Shown: in pieces, positions 49,384-58,409 of the stretch | Numbering within the stretch: the stretch's first letter is position 1 | How the letters are laid out: each line of letters begins with the position of its first letter | Source of the DNA: Ruthenibacterium lactatiformans | GTDB taxonomy: Bacteria > Bacillota > Clostridia > Oscillospirales > Ruminococcaceae | DNA length: 64,000 nt | Assembly: GCF_000949455.1 (NCBI RefSeq) | Contig: NZ_JXXK01000007.1 | Coordinates: forward strand, 62,001-126,000 | Direction: 5' to 3' | Position numbers and translations under genes: made by a program | Notes under the pieces: generated by a model | The model's input: only the letters and a program-made list of their open reading frames with translations | Databases searched by the model: none | Told to the model about the DNA's origin: nothing

Positions 49384-51430
49384 AGCGTCGTTTGGGCAGA
49401 TGGCGGCGTTTGCGCTGGTATTGGCGACGAACCCTGTGCTGGCATTTGTGATATGCCCGAATTTTTCCGGCGCAATGGGGATACTGCTTTTGCTGCTGAG
49501 CTGTGCGGTGTGCATTGGCTGCACGGTGTTCCTGTTCGTGCGCACCGGGCGCGTACAGGGCTCGGATGACATTTTTTTAGGAGAATCCGGCGCGCTGCCC
49601 ACCGAGGTGCTGGCTGCGGTGATCCTGTTCACGCCTCTGCTGGGAATGGCGCTCGGGCTGTCTCTGGGCGCTGTGGATGTAGTCATCGCGGGCATCGGCA
49701 CCGCGGGCGGCGGCGTGATGCTGCTGTGCCTTTTGGCGCTGGCGCGCAAATGGAAGGCCGGGCGTCTCATCGCCGACAGCCTGCTGGCCCGCGTCTGGCC
49801 AACGCTTTGCCGGGCGGCGCGCTTTGCCGGGCGCGCGCTGCGGAGCATCCTCACGGGCGAGAACCATCTCAACGTCCATTATCCCGCCGGGCGTGCGTGG
49901 GTCTATCGCATTTTGTGGGTGTGCGGAGTCATGGCCGGGCTTGTGGTGCTTTCCTATCTCATTCTCAGCAATCAGCTTCTGGGCGTAGGCAATGCGCGTT
50001 GGTTCGGCTCAGGGCGCTATACCGCCTTCGCCATATTCGCCATTTTTGTGGTGACGACAGGCGCCGGATATCTTGTATGGCGCTCTTATCGGGACGCACA
50101 GAGCTTCGACGCACTTCTGCGCCAGCTTGATATTGCCGCAAAGGGCGACCCCGCGCCTGTCTGCGTTCCCGAGGACAGCAGCCTGTACGCTGCTTCCAAG
50201 GCCGTATCGGACATCGGCGCCCATCTGCAGGAAAGCGTGGCTGCCCAGATGAAAAGCGAACGCATGAAGCTGGACCTCATCACAAATGTCTCCCACGACC
50301 TGAAAACGCCCCTCACAAGCATCATCGGCTATCTGGACCTTCTGGAAAAGCAGGACGACCTGCCCGCCGGGACACGGGACTATGTGCTCATCCTGCGGCA
50401 GAAGTCCGAACGGCTGGCCACCACTGTGGCGGACCTGTTCACGCTGGCCAAGGCCACCAGCGGCAGCGAGGCGCTGGCCATCGAACCGCTGGACCTTGTA
50501 ATGGCCGTGCGCCAGACATTGGGTGATATGAACGACTCCATCCGGCATACAGGCGTTCCGGTAAAGGCGACAATGCCGGAGAGCGCCATCGTGCAGGCGG
50601 ACAGCGGCAAGCTGTACCGCGTGCTGCAAAACATCCTGGACAATGCGCTGCGCTATTCGCTGGTGGGCACGCGCATTTATCTGGTGGTCTCCCGGGGCGA
50701 CATCGCCACCCGCCTGACGCTGACGAATACCGCGTCTTACGAAATGAACTTCGCCCCGGACGACATTCTCCAGCGCTTTGTGCGGGGAGACGCCAGCCGC
50801 ACCACCGAGGGCAGCGGCCTGGGGCTTTCCATCGCGCAGACCTTCATGCAGAATTTCGGCGGCGGGCTGGAGGTCGGCGTACAGGGCGACACGTTCACCG
50901 TGACGCTCACCTTTCCGGGCAGCGCGGCCGCGGGAAACGGCGCCGCGCCTGCCGCCAGGATGGAGGTGTTCGGAGCAGCGGAGACCTGCGGCGAAAACGA
51001 CGGCGGAGATACGGAGCTTGCGGCGGAGCCGGATGCACCGACCTGTACGCCCGCAGACGTATCCGGCGCGGATGCAGACAAGGCCCGCGGGGCGTGCGCC
51101 ACAGCGCCGGAAACACCGGAACCGTGCGGCGTCTCCACCGGCGTCCCGGACGCCGCGCCTGTGCCGGAAGCACCCGCAGGCACGCCCGGCACAGTGGAAA
51201 GCGCACACGCCTCCGGCAGGCCGGACGGTACGGACGGCTGTTCCCCGTACGGCGAAGCTGCGGCCTTTTCCGATAAAGCAGCCGCAGCCGCTGGTTCTCC
51301 TTCCGAAACAGCTGCACGGACGGAACCAAAAGAGCCGGTGCCTGCGGAAAGCGTGCCGCCTTCTAAAACAGAGAAAAACAGCGGTTCCCCCACCTCGGTT
51401 TCCCCTGACGGGCGGCGTAAAAAGCGTTGA
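49355..51430 (+). CDS. Sensor histidine kinase with long low-complexity C-terminus
   Basis: About 691 residues from a TTG behind AGGTGG; an ATG at 49400 is an alternative. Four to six membrane helices lie in the first 245 residues without a sizeable extracellular domain. HisKA has NVSHDLKTPLTSIIGYLD. HATPase_c has NILDNALRYS and GSGLGLSIAQTF. After about residue 525 comes a tail of about 165 residues rich in Ala, Pro, Gly, Glu and Ser with no fold. The tail is unusual for a kinase. Partner of the OmpR-type regulator; signal unknown. Confidence 0.93.
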   Translation: MDTRWKRRNKASFGQMAAFALVLATNPVLAFVICPNFSGAMGILLLLLSCAVCIGCTVFLFVRTGRVQGSDDIFLGESGALPTEVLAAVILFTPLLGMALGLSLGAVDVVIAGIGTAGGGVMLLCLLALARKWKAGRLIADSLLARVWPTLCRAARFAGRALRSILTGENHLNVHYPAGRAWVYRILWVCGVMAGLVVLSYLILSNQLLGVGNARWFGSGRYTAFAIFAIFVVTTGAGYLVWRSYRDAQSFDALLRQLDIAAKGDPAPVCVPEDSSLYAASKAVSDIGAHLQESVAAQMKSERMKLDLITNVSHDLKTPLTSIIGYLDLLEKQDDLPAGTRDYVLILRQKSERLATTVADLFTLAKATSGSEALAIEPLDLVMAVRQTLGDMNDSIRHTGVPVKATMPESAIVQADSGKLYRVLQNILDNALRYSLVGTRIYLVVSRGDIATRLTLTNTASYEMNFAPDDILQRFVRGDASRTTEGSGLGLSIAQTFMQNFGGGLEVGVQGDTFTVTLTFPGSAAAGNGAAPAARMEVFGAAETCGENDGGDTELAAEPDAPTCTPADVSGADADKARGACATAPETPEPCGVSTGVPDAAPVPEAPAGTPGTVESAHASGRPDGTDGCSPYGEAAAFSDKAAAAAGSPSETAARTEPKEPVPAESVPPSKTEKNSGSPTSVSPDGRRKKR

Positions 51431-51458
51431 GCCGCCGACTACGAAGCACAAGACGCAA

Positions 51459-51499
51459 AAGCGGAGCCGCATATCCTGACAGGATATGCGGCTCCGCTT
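51459..51499. terminator. Terminator between the kinase gene and bioY
   Basis: A perfect 19-bp stem with loop gac between convergent genes. Confidence 0.85.
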
Positions 51500-51538
51500 G
51501 GTCTATCCGGTTTCGGAATTTTGCTTCCCGCAGGGCCC

Positions 51539-52078
51539 TTACGCTACGCCCGCTTTTGCCAGACGGCCCGCCAGCAGGCGGCCCAGAACACACGCAAGCA
51601 CGCCCTTGCACACGTCCGGCACAATGAACGGCAGCACGCACCAGCCCAGCGCCGAAACAAGATCCGCCCCGGTGACGGCCATGAACCACGCAGTGCCGAA
51701 CCCGTAACAGACGAGCAGCCCCGCCAGCATTGCGGCCCCGATCACAGGCAGCTTGCCCGAACGTTTGACGGCCAGCGCTGTGGCCAGAGCAATGAAAATA
51801 TATCCGATCACATAACCGCCCGTCTTGCCCAAAAGCACGGCAGGGCCGCCCATAAAACCCGCGAACACGGGGATTCCCACCGCGCCCAGAAGCATGTATA
51901 CCCCCATGGAGGCCGCGGCCCATGCAGGCTCAAGCAGCATGCCCGCCAAAAACGCGCCGAACACCGCAAGGTTGAACGGCACCGGGCCGATGGGAAGCTG
52001 GATCTGCGCCAGCACAGCGGTAAGCGCCGCAAACAGCGCGGTCAAAACAAGGTCCTTTGTCGCAATTTTCCGTTTCAT
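51539..52078 (-). CDS. bioY: Biotin transporter BioY (ECF S component)
   Basis: 179 residues with six hydrophobic segments. BioY signatures are present: QIQLPIGPVPFNLAVFGAFLAGMLL, GAVGIPVFAGFMGGPAVLLGKTGGYVIGY and FIVPDVCKGVLAC. It takes up biotin, alone or with a shared EcfAT module. The ATG at 52078 follows AGAGGG. It lies downstream of birA and under the same BirA operator. Confidence 0.96.
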   Translation of the reverse strand: MKRKIATKDLVLTALFAALTAVLAQIQLPIGPVPFNLAVFGAFLAGMLLEPAWAAASMGVYMLLGAVGIPVFAGFMGGPAVLLGKTGGYVIGYIFIALATALAVKRSGKLPVIGAAMLAGLLVCYGFGTAWFMAVTGADLVSALGWCVLPFIVPDVCKGVLACVLGRLLAGRLAKAGVA

Positions 52079-52178
52079 GTCATTCCCTCTTTTTCCGCAA
52101 TGCCGCGCGGCGGGCACAAGGCATGTACCGGCCGCGGAACGGCAGTTTCATTTTTCACCGTGCCGCTGCGGCCCGGCT

Positions 52179-53147
52179 TTATTGAAACCGGATGCTGACT
52201 TCCCCGAACGAAAGCTCCTCCTGCCCGCCGCCGGGCAGACGCACCAGCAGATGCCCGTCGTCGGTGATGGCAAGGGCATGGGCCGGCCGGCGTTCACCGT
52301 TTTGAATGACGTCCACGTCCCGGCCGGGCACCAGGTTGCGCGCGCGGTATTCCGCCATGAAAGACGTATCCGGCAGCGCGGTGCAAAGGGCCAGAAGCTC
52401 ATCCGCAATGGCCGCAGCAATGCGGCAGCGCCCCACGTGCTCACCGGGGGTGAAAATGGACGCAGCGATCTCTGCCAGTTCCTCCGGCCAGCCGCCCTCC
52501 GGCGGAAGCAGATTCAGCCCGATGCCCACCACCAGATAGTCTACGCCGCCGGTTTCCACGTCCGCCGCCGCCTCCGTCAGGATGCCGCAGCACTTTTTGC
52601 CCCGGTAAAACAGGTCGTTCACCCACTTGATGTCCAGCCGCTTGCCCGCCGCGCGCTCCACGGCGCGGCACACCGCCACCGCCGCGGCGCTGGTGACAAG
52701 CACCGCGCTCTGCATGGGCAGCGCACTGCGCAGCACCATCGAAATGTAGAGCCCCGTGCCCGGCGGCGACGCAAAGCTGCGCCCCCTCCGCCCGCGGCCC
52801 GCGGTCTGGGAATCCGCCACCACCAGCGTGCCGTGCGGCGCGCCCGCGGCAGCCATCTGCTTTGCCGTGAGATTGGTGGATTCCAGCTCCTGTGCCACCA
52901 CGAGGTTGAGCGATTTGTTCCGTAAAAACAGCCGCACGCCCTGCTCGGACAGCACCTCGCTGTCCGTATCCAGCGTATAGCCTCTGTTCTGCGCGGCGGC
53001 GATGGCATGCCCGGCCTTTTGCAGATCCTTGATGGCCTTCCATACCGCCGTACGGGAAACGCCCAGCTCTTCCGCCAGCACCTCGCCGGAGAGCGGCGTG
53101 CCGCGGTTCTCCTCCAGCAGCGCCAAAATTCGTTCTTTGGTTGTCAT
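52179..53147 (-). CDS. birA: Bifunctional biotin-protein ligase / biotin repressor
   Basis: 322 residues. The N-terminal HTH (about 1-60) has LSGEVLAEELGVSRTAVWKAIKDL. The ligase core has ADSQTAGRGRRGRSFASPPGTGLYIS (biotinyl-AMP loop GRGRRGR) and IKWVNDLFYRGKKCCGILTE. A C-terminal SH3-like domain follows. It biotinylates carboxylases and, with biotinyl-AMP, represses its own operon through the operator at 53207-53244. The ATG at 53147 is preferred over a GTG four codons upstream. Confidence 0.97.
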   Translation of the reverse strand: MTTKERILALLEENRGTPLSGEVLAEELGVSRTAVWKAIKDLQKAGHAIAAAQNRGYTLDTDSEVLSEQGVRLFLRNKSLNLVVAQELESTNLTAKQMAAAGAPHGTLVVADSQTAGRGRRGRSFASPPGTGLYISMVLRSALPMQSAVLVTSAAAVAVCRAVERAAGKRLDIKWVNDLFYRGKKCCGILTEAAADVETGGVDYLVVGIGLNLLPPEGGWPEELAEIAASIFTPGEHVGRCRIAAAIADELLALCTALPDTSFMAEYRARNLVPGRDVDVIQNGERRPAHALAITDDGHLLVRLPGGGQEELSFGEVSIRFQ

Positions 53148-53188
53148 TGTCCGGTACACTTCTTTCTGCAGAAAAGGTGTCTGGATTT

Positions 53189-53244
53189 ATTATAAACGAA
53201 AAAAACGCATTGTCAACTCATTTTTAATTCTAAGTTGACAATGC
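53189..53244 (-). promoter_or_regulatory. birA-bioY promoter with BirA operator
   Basis: The perfect 11-bp inverted repeat GCATTGTCAAC-N16-GTTGACAATGC (53207-53244) matches the known BirA operator pattern. On the minus strand the promoter TTGACA (53211-53216), 16 bp, TATAAT (53189-53194) has its -35 box inside the operator. The distal half overlaps the end of the upstream DUF1361 gene. Confidence 0.9.
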
Positions 53245-53925
53245 ATCTGATTCCTTATTCTCCTGCTTCTCCCCGTCCACAGGCCGCAGCGCACCGTATG
53301 CAAGCCACAGCAAAAAAACCGCTCCTGCAAACAGCAGGGTCACTTGCAGCTGAAACGTGTCCATTGAAGCCCAAACGCGCCGCAGCAGCGCCAGCGGATG
53401 CAATATATCCCAGCTGTTCAGCCGCAAAAAACGCCCGATGTACATTCCGAAGCCGCACAGCAACAGCACCGTCCCGCCGCCGGCCCATACTGCGGGCCGC
53501 GGCCAATGGACGCAGCAATATACACGGAATACGCGCATGGCCTCCAGGCCCAGCAGCACCGCCAGCACGGCACCCGTGCCCAGCAGAAGCGTCAGCAGCC
53601 AGTCGGACACGTTTTCGCTGTGGCGCACCGTCCAATCCGCCGCGTTTACCCATTCCATATTTTGCGGTGTATGGATCAGATCCGTGAGCATGTAAAATGT
53701 GTTAGGCAAAAACAGCAGCCACAGCACAGCGAGCGCCGCACGTCCCGCCCAAAGGCGGCACCGCCCGGCAGCGCAGGCAAAACACAGCGGCAGCAGCGCC
53801 AACAGCATATTCCATGCCAGTCCCAGCGCCAAAAGACCGCCTGTTCGCCAAACGTGGGCCGCACAGGCGGCCCAGTACAGTCCCACGGCGGCGCCCCATC
53901 GAAGTACGCATCTTTTCCGCGCCAT
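53230..53925 (-). CDS. DUF1361 membrane protein
   Basis: 231 residues, six to seven hydrophobic segments, with the family hallmark LLFLPNTFYMLTDLIHTPQ in the third segment and LGTGAVLAVLLGLEAM. The ATG at 53925 follows GGGAGGG. The family is found in many Bacillota and has no assigned function. It has its own promoter and runs into the BirA operator. Confidence 0.85.
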   Translation of the reverse strand: MARKRCVLRWGAAVGLYWAACAAHVWRTGGLLALGLAWNMLLALLPLCFACAAGRCRLWAGRAALAVLWLLFLPNTFYMLTDLIHTPQNMEWVNAADWTVRHSENVSDWLLTLLLGTGAVLAVLLGLEAMRVFRVYCCVHWPRPAVWAGGGTVLLLCGFGMYIGRFLRLNSWDILHPLALLRRVWASMDTFQLQVTLLFAGAVFLLWLAYGALRPVDGEKQENKESDALST

Positions 53926-54023
53926 GCGTGTCCCTCCCCGTTCCTGCTTTTGCAGCTTTGTACCGCAAAGCCATAAAACGTCTATGCGGACCGCCCGGCC
54001 CACACACCCTAAAGGCTGTTTCT

Positions 54024-54052
54024 ATTTTATCATACGCCTGTGCACCGGACAA
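54024..54052 (-). promoter_or_regulatory. Promoter of the DUF1361 gene
   Basis: Minus-strand TTGTCC (54047-54052), 17 bp, TAAAAT (54024-54029). Confidence 0.5.
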
Positions 54053-54096
54053 GCAGAACGTTTTTCAATTCGAGGCCGTACACGCGGCCGTCCCCT

Positions 54097-54828
54097 TTAA
54101 TCCACCTCCCAGGTCTTGCCTATGGCTGTCAGTTCTGCGCGTTCAAAGCATGCGCGGGCCTCCCGCAGGACAGTCTGCGCCTGCGGTGTATGGTAGTGCG
54201 TCAGCAACAGGCGCTTTGCTCCGTTTTCCGCAGCCAGACGCCCCGCCGTGGCGGCGCGCAGGTGATGTCCCTCTTCCGCACACGGCCCTTCCGTCAGCGT
54301 CGCCTCGCACAAAAACAGGTCCGCGCCCGCGGCGACGCGCGCAAGCTGCGGACACACACCCGCGTCGCCCGAATAGGCCAGCGTCCTTCCCTCCGCCTTC
54401 AACCGAACGCCATAGGATTCGACCAGATGCACCGTGCCGATAAACTCCAGCGCCGCATCCCCCATCCGGAACCGCAGCCCGTCCTCAATAACATGCGGCT
54501 CAAACACATCGTTGGTGCACAGCTCGGCCCGTGCCCACGCCGGAAGGCGCGGCGTGAGCAGAGGTATCCTGGGGATGGCCTCGCCGCAGGCCCGCCGGGA
54601 CTCGAGCTGATATTTCGCGCAGAACAGGTCTCCGAAATGATCAAAATGCAGATGGCTGATGGCGATCAGGTCAAGCGCGGCGAGATCGACGTCTTTCTGC
54701 AGCTTGGCAAGGCTCCCGTTCCCCATATCGAGCAATATCCTTCTGCCTTCCGCCTCGATCAAAAAACAGGAGCAAGCGCCGTCCGCCTCCGGGCAGGTGG
54801 CGTTATTTCCATATACGGTCATACGCAT
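54097..54828 (-). CDS. Metallo-beta-lactamase fold hydrolase
   Basis: 243 residues. The metal-binding motif is SHLHFDHFGD (HxHxDH), with further ligands in YSGDAGVCPQ and LTHYHTP near the end. The layout resembles RNase Z-like/YhfI-type MBL proteins. AAAGGAGA lies upstream. It is the second gene behind mgtC with a 15-bp gap. Substrate unknown. Confidence 0.88.
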   Translation of the reverse strand: MRMTVYGNNATCPEADGACSCFLIEAEGRRILLDMGNGSLAKLQKDVDLAALDLIAISHLHFDHFGDLFCAKYQLESRRACGEAIPRIPLLTPRLPAWARAELCTNDVFEPHVIEDGLRFRMGDAALEFIGTVHLVESYGVRLKAEGRTLAYSGDAGVCPQLARVAAGADLFLCEATLTEGPCAEEGHHLRAATAGRLAAENGAKRLLLTHYHTPQAQTVLREARACFERAELTAIGKTWEVD

Positions 54829-54843
54829 GCGCAGCCTCTCCTT

Positions 54844-55530
54844 TCATATATCCACGTAGGTAACTTCTTCCAGTGCCGCCAATTGCGCGCCCAGGCGCTC
54901 CTGCGCAAGGCCGGGCGGCAGCCGCACAAAAAGCTCGTAATGCACGCCGCTGCGCTTGTGGCTCGCCTCCAGGTTTATCACCTGCACCTGCATCTCATCC
55001 AGGGCCGCCAGCGCCTGCCGCAGACCGGACGGGCCCGGCTGCGTGCGCAGGCACACAGCCGTACATCCGGGCGCGCGCGTCCAGCGGTAATCCCGGTGCA
55101 GCATCAGCTGCGTAAGAACGACGAGCGCCGTGGAAAAAAGAGACACCGCGTAAAGCCCGCAGCCCACCGCCATCCCGATGCCTGCCGTCGTCCAGATGCC
55201 CGCAGCCGTTGTAAGGCCGGTAAGCGTCCTGTGCCGCATGAATATCATTCCCGCGCCCAGAAAGCCGACCCCGCTCACGATCTGGGCCGCAATACGCGTG
55301 GGATCTGCCTTGATGCCCTCGGCAAACAGTGCAAGGTCAAAAAAACCGTATTTGGAAACGATGGTGATAAGCGCCGCGCCCAACGCTACGATCAGATGCG
55401 TGCGCACGCCCGCTTCCTTCAGGCGGGCTTTGCGCTCAAAGCCGATCACAAGCCCGCACAGCGCGGCCAGAAAAATACGCAGCAGGCATTCCCCAAAAAG
55501 TGTCGCAGGCATATTTCCGGTAAAAGACAA
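54844..55530 (-). CDS. MgtC/SapB-family membrane protein
   Basis: 228 residues from a TTG behind GAGGAG. The membrane domain (about 10-140) has the MgtC signature CGLVIGFERKARLKEAGVRTHLIVALGAAL and QIVSGVGFLGAGMIF. A cytosolic ACT-like C-terminal domain follows (about 150-228). Family members affect magnesium homeostasis and ATP synthase activity; in gut Clostridia the role is not established. Confidence 0.9.
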   Translation of the reverse strand: MSFTGNMPATLFGECLLRIFLAALCGLVIGFERKARLKEAGVRTHLIVALGAALITIVSKYGFFDLALFAEGIKADPTRIAAQIVSGVGFLGAGMIFMRHRTLTGLTTAAGIWTTAGIGMAVGCGLYAVSLFSTALVVLTQLMLHRDYRWTRAPGCTAVCLRTQPGPSGLRQALAALDEMQVQVINLEASHKRSGVHYELFVRLPPGLAQERLGAQLAALEEVTYVDI

Positions 55531-55557
55531 TCCATTCAGCTCCTCTCACAGACGAAA

Positions 55558-55597
55558 AGGCTCCCGTTGCCCGGCACATGCCGGAAATGGGAGCCTT
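55558..55597 (-). terminator. Terminator of the second sugar operon
   Basis: Minus-strand stem AAGGCTCCC / GGGAGCCTT with an inner hairpin CCGGC-atgt-GCCGG, followed by TTTTCG, between the glycosidase and mgtC genes. Confidence 0.8.
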
Positions 55598-55639
55598 GTG
55601 TATCTTCCCGCCGCCGGAACGAGTACAGATGAACCATTC

Positions 55640-57658
55640 TCACCGGTCGAACAGGACGCCGCATATCTGTCCCGGCTGCAAAGCCAGCAGCAGAGCATCC
55701 CCGTCCCGCCGTACACCGGGCGCATCCCCGTCCGGGGCTTTCACTGTACAGGCTCCGTCCGCAGCCGTGCCGTGCACCGTCAGCATGCAGGGCGCGCCGG
55801 TGTCATTGGCCGCCACCACCATTCCGCGCCCGTCCGCAAGCTGCCAGCAGGCCGCATAGCAGAAGTCCGGCACAGGCGCCAGCCAGGCGTCGTCCAAAAA
55901 GCGCGCTTCCTTGAGCAGCGGCTGCAGTTCCCTGCGGAACCGCGCCATCTTCCTGCCATAGATATGATATTCGCCGTCCTGCGGACGCATGCGGGTGGTA
56001 ATGCCCATCCACAGCACGCTGCCCAATGTAACGGCACGGTGCATATCGCGGTAGAACCACAGGCGCTGGTCGCGATCTTCCGTCTCCCAGCCGCGGGGGT
56101 TCACCATATTCACCTGCACGAATTCCGGGAACGTATATTTGAACACATTGTAATATTCATCATATTCCGCGCCGTTCCAGGTCAGGTTGCCCCAGGTATA
56201 GCTGCCATAGATATCGCCGCAGTTCTCTGTCATGATATACGCATTGGGGTTGTGCTTTCGCAGACGGCGCAGCAGCTCGCGCAGCACATACACATAGCCG
56301 TTGTTGAATTCACCGATATTTTCGTGGCTGTGTTCCGCACAGTAGCATGCGAAAGGCTCTGCAGAAGCCAGCTGGTCCAGGTAAATGCCGTCACAGCCGT
56401 AGGCTTTGACGCAGAATTCCGCAGTGTCCAGCAGGTAATCCCGCCAGAGTGTGTCGGACGGGCAGTTCACCGTGAAATGCTCCGGCCCGTAGGTCTCACG
56501 GTACGGCTCGCCCTTTTCGTTGCGGACGGCCATTTTTTCGCCCACGGTCTTGTGGAAATCCGACTTCACGTCAAAAATCCGTGCGTTGATGTACAGCGTG
56601 GAAAACCCGCCGTGCTCCCGCACGTATTCCAGCCCGCGCCGGAATTCCATCGCGCTTCCCAGCTCCATGTCCGGATAATATTCCGGGTAGAACGAGTCGA
56701 AGCCCGTACGGTTCCAGCTTGCCAGAAACATGTGGCGCACGCCCCAGGCCGCGCCTTCTTCGTACATCTGCGGGATGTCGCGGAACGTATGCTCGATATT
56801 GCCTGTGCGCTTGAAATTGTAGCATTGGTTGAGCGCACATTCGTCCGCCAAAAACGCCGGATTGTGGTCGAAATCCAAATAGGGCGCGATATACGCGCGG
56901 TAAAGCTGCGCGCCGTAATGCCAGTCCTTCGTGGTGACGGCCAGAATATATTCCCCTGTTTCATAGCTTTCCCCGGGACGGACGCGGTAATGCTTGCGGA
57001 AGCCAAAGGCCATCCACGGATCTTCGGCGCTTCCGCTTGTTTCGGCTATGACGCCCGTCACGGGGAAGCGCGCGTCATGGCTGCCGATGTACAGGCCGTT
57101 TTCGGCGTCGTAATAGTACATCCAGCTCATGGACGCAAGGCCGCAGTAGTTGATCTCGCGGCGGTAGATGTCCCCGAACGCAACGCTGCTGGCGCGCCAG
57201 AAATCTTTTTTATTCACACCGTAGCCCATTACCGGGTTGCGCGTGCGCTCGCCCGCGTGATGCGGGTAGATGATGGCGTCATCGGCGTAGTCCTCGCCCA
57301 GATAGACGCCGCCGATGTGCGGCATCAGTACCTCCACAACATCCGCCGCACTGTGGTTCTCCATCCGGGCACGGATGCACAGACGGTCGTTTTCCGCCGT
57401 ACAGCGCACAGTCATACCAATGGGCAGACCGCCGAACTCCGTATAGGATATCTCCAGAAAGCCTGCTCCTGCACTCATCCCCGGTACGCCGGGCAGCAGC
57501 TTTTTCTTTTCTCCGTCCGCCAGCGCGTACAGCTCCACCAGAGGGCCGCGGGGCGCGGCTTTGATATAATCGTCCCCTGTCGCAAGGTTTACAAGGCTGA
57601 CGAAATTGTTTGCCTCCGGCGCAAACCGGGCGCGGAAAGCGTTTGTTTTCAGTTCCAT
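55640..57658 (-). CDS. Predicted TIM-barrel glycoside hydrolase (DUF6259-like)
   Basis: 672 residues. The N-terminal beta-sandwich-like region (about 1-250) resembles GH36-type enzymes. The central barrel has FLASWNRTGFDSFYPEYYPD and GCDGIYLDQLASAEPFACYC, where the Asp of YLDQ could be catalytic, and AYIMTENCGDIYGSY with a candidate Glu. A small C-terminal beta domain follows. No signal peptide, so intracellular. The ATG at 57658 follows GAGGGG. Last gene of the GntR-ABC-SIS-kinase operon; it probably cleaves the imported glycoside. The exact family is a tentative call. Confidence 0.65.
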   Translation of the reverse strand: MELKTNAFRARFAPEANNFVSLVNLATGDDYIKAAPRGPLVELYALADGEKKKLLPGVPGMSAGAGFLEISYTEFGGLPIGMTVRCTAENDRLCIRARMENHSAADVVEVLMPHIGGVYLGEDYADDAIIYPHHAGERTRNPVMGYGVNKKDFWRASSVAFGDIYRREINYCGLASMSWMYYYDAENGLYIGSHDARFPVTGVIAETSGSAEDPWMAFGFRKHYRVRPGESYETGEYILAVTTKDWHYGAQLYRAYIAPYLDFDHNPAFLADECALNQCYNFKRTGNIEHTFRDIPQMYEEGAAWGVRHMFLASWNRTGFDSFYPEYYPDMELGSAMEFRRGLEYVREHGGFSTLYINARIFDVKSDFHKTVGEKMAVRNEKGEPYRETYGPEHFTVNCPSDTLWRDYLLDTAEFCVKAYGCDGIYLDQLASAEPFACYCAEHSHENIGEFNNGYVYVLRELLRRLRKHNPNAYIMTENCGDIYGSYTWGNLTWNGAEYDEYYNVFKYTFPEFVQVNMVNPRGWETEDRDQRLWFYRDMHRAVTLGSVLWMGITTRMRPQDGEYHIYGRKMARFRRELQPLLKEARFLDDAWLAPVPDFCYAACWQLADGRGMVVAANDTGAPCMLTVHGTAADGACTVKAPDGDAPGVRRDGDALLLALQPGQICGVLFDR

Positions 57659-57668
57659 GACAGGCCCC

Positions 57669-58409
57669 TCAAAAACCGTATTTTTCATAATTTTCCAACG
57701 CCTCGCCGTTGATGCGCGCCGCGTCCGGCATATGGTTCGAGATATACACACTGGGCTTAAGGCCTTTTTCCAGCAGTTTTTCCACCACCGTGCTCTGCAC
57801 CGCCCACATCAGGTAGCTGGCGCTGATGCCGCTGGCCGGGCAGATGCGCTGGCCCAGCGCCGGCACATCCACCAGCGTGTCGCCGTAATTGGTGCAGTTG
57901 TCCAGACAGTAGGTGCATGCCTCAAACAGGCGCTTGCCGCTGGGGTGCTTGCCGGTAAGATGCCCCGAATATTCCACCGATGTGACAGCCACGGTCGCGC
58001 AGCCCATTTCATTCGCCTTCAGCGCCAGATCCACGGGAAAATACTGGTAACCGGAAACGGAGCCGATCATAATAACGTCGTCCGGCAGCACGTTAGCACG
58101 GCCCAGCACGTAATCGGCAAAGCCGGGAATGGTGTCGTAGCCCACGATGCCCCGCGCAGGCGCGGGCCGGTGCCGCACCGGGTTCTGTATCTCGCAGGTG
58201 ATGCGGATGGGCTTTACCGCCATCATGCCGCCTGTTCGGCCCACGCCCTCAAACATCAGCATATGGCCGGTGTCCATAATATGCCACGCGCCGCCGCGGG
58301 CAAGGCGCTCCGCGATCTCTGCCGAAGCCTCCAGCACGGCCTCCCGCTGGGTCTGCTCCACCTTTTCCAGAACGCCCTTCATTGCACCGAAATATTCATC
58401 CATCAACAT
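57669..58409 (-). CDS. SIS-domain protein B (UPF0309-like sugar isomerase/etherase fold)
   Basis: About 246 residues. The SIS fold has WHIMDTGHMLMFEGVGRTGGM near the N-terminus, VIMIGSVSGYQYFPVDLAL, VAVTSVEYSGHLTGKHPSGKRL and NYGDTLVDV. It is a paralogue of the SIS protein encoded two genes upstream. The start region has GTG/ATG options at 58418, 58409 and 58403, overlapping the kinase stop. It probably acts on a phosphorylated amino or acidic sugar; reaction unknown. Confidence 0.8.
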   Translation of the reverse strand: MLMDEYFGAMKGVLEKVEQTQREAVLEASAEIAERLARGGAWHIMDTGHMLMFEGVGRTGGMMAVKPIRITCEIQNPVRHRPAPARGIVGYDTIPGFADYVLGRANVLPDDVIMIGSVSGYQYFPVDLALKANEMGCATVAVTSVEYSGHLTGKHPSGKRLFEACTYCLDNCTNYGDTLVDVPALGQRICPASGISASYLMWAVQSTVVEKLLEKGLKPSVYISNHMPDAARINGEALENYEKYGF

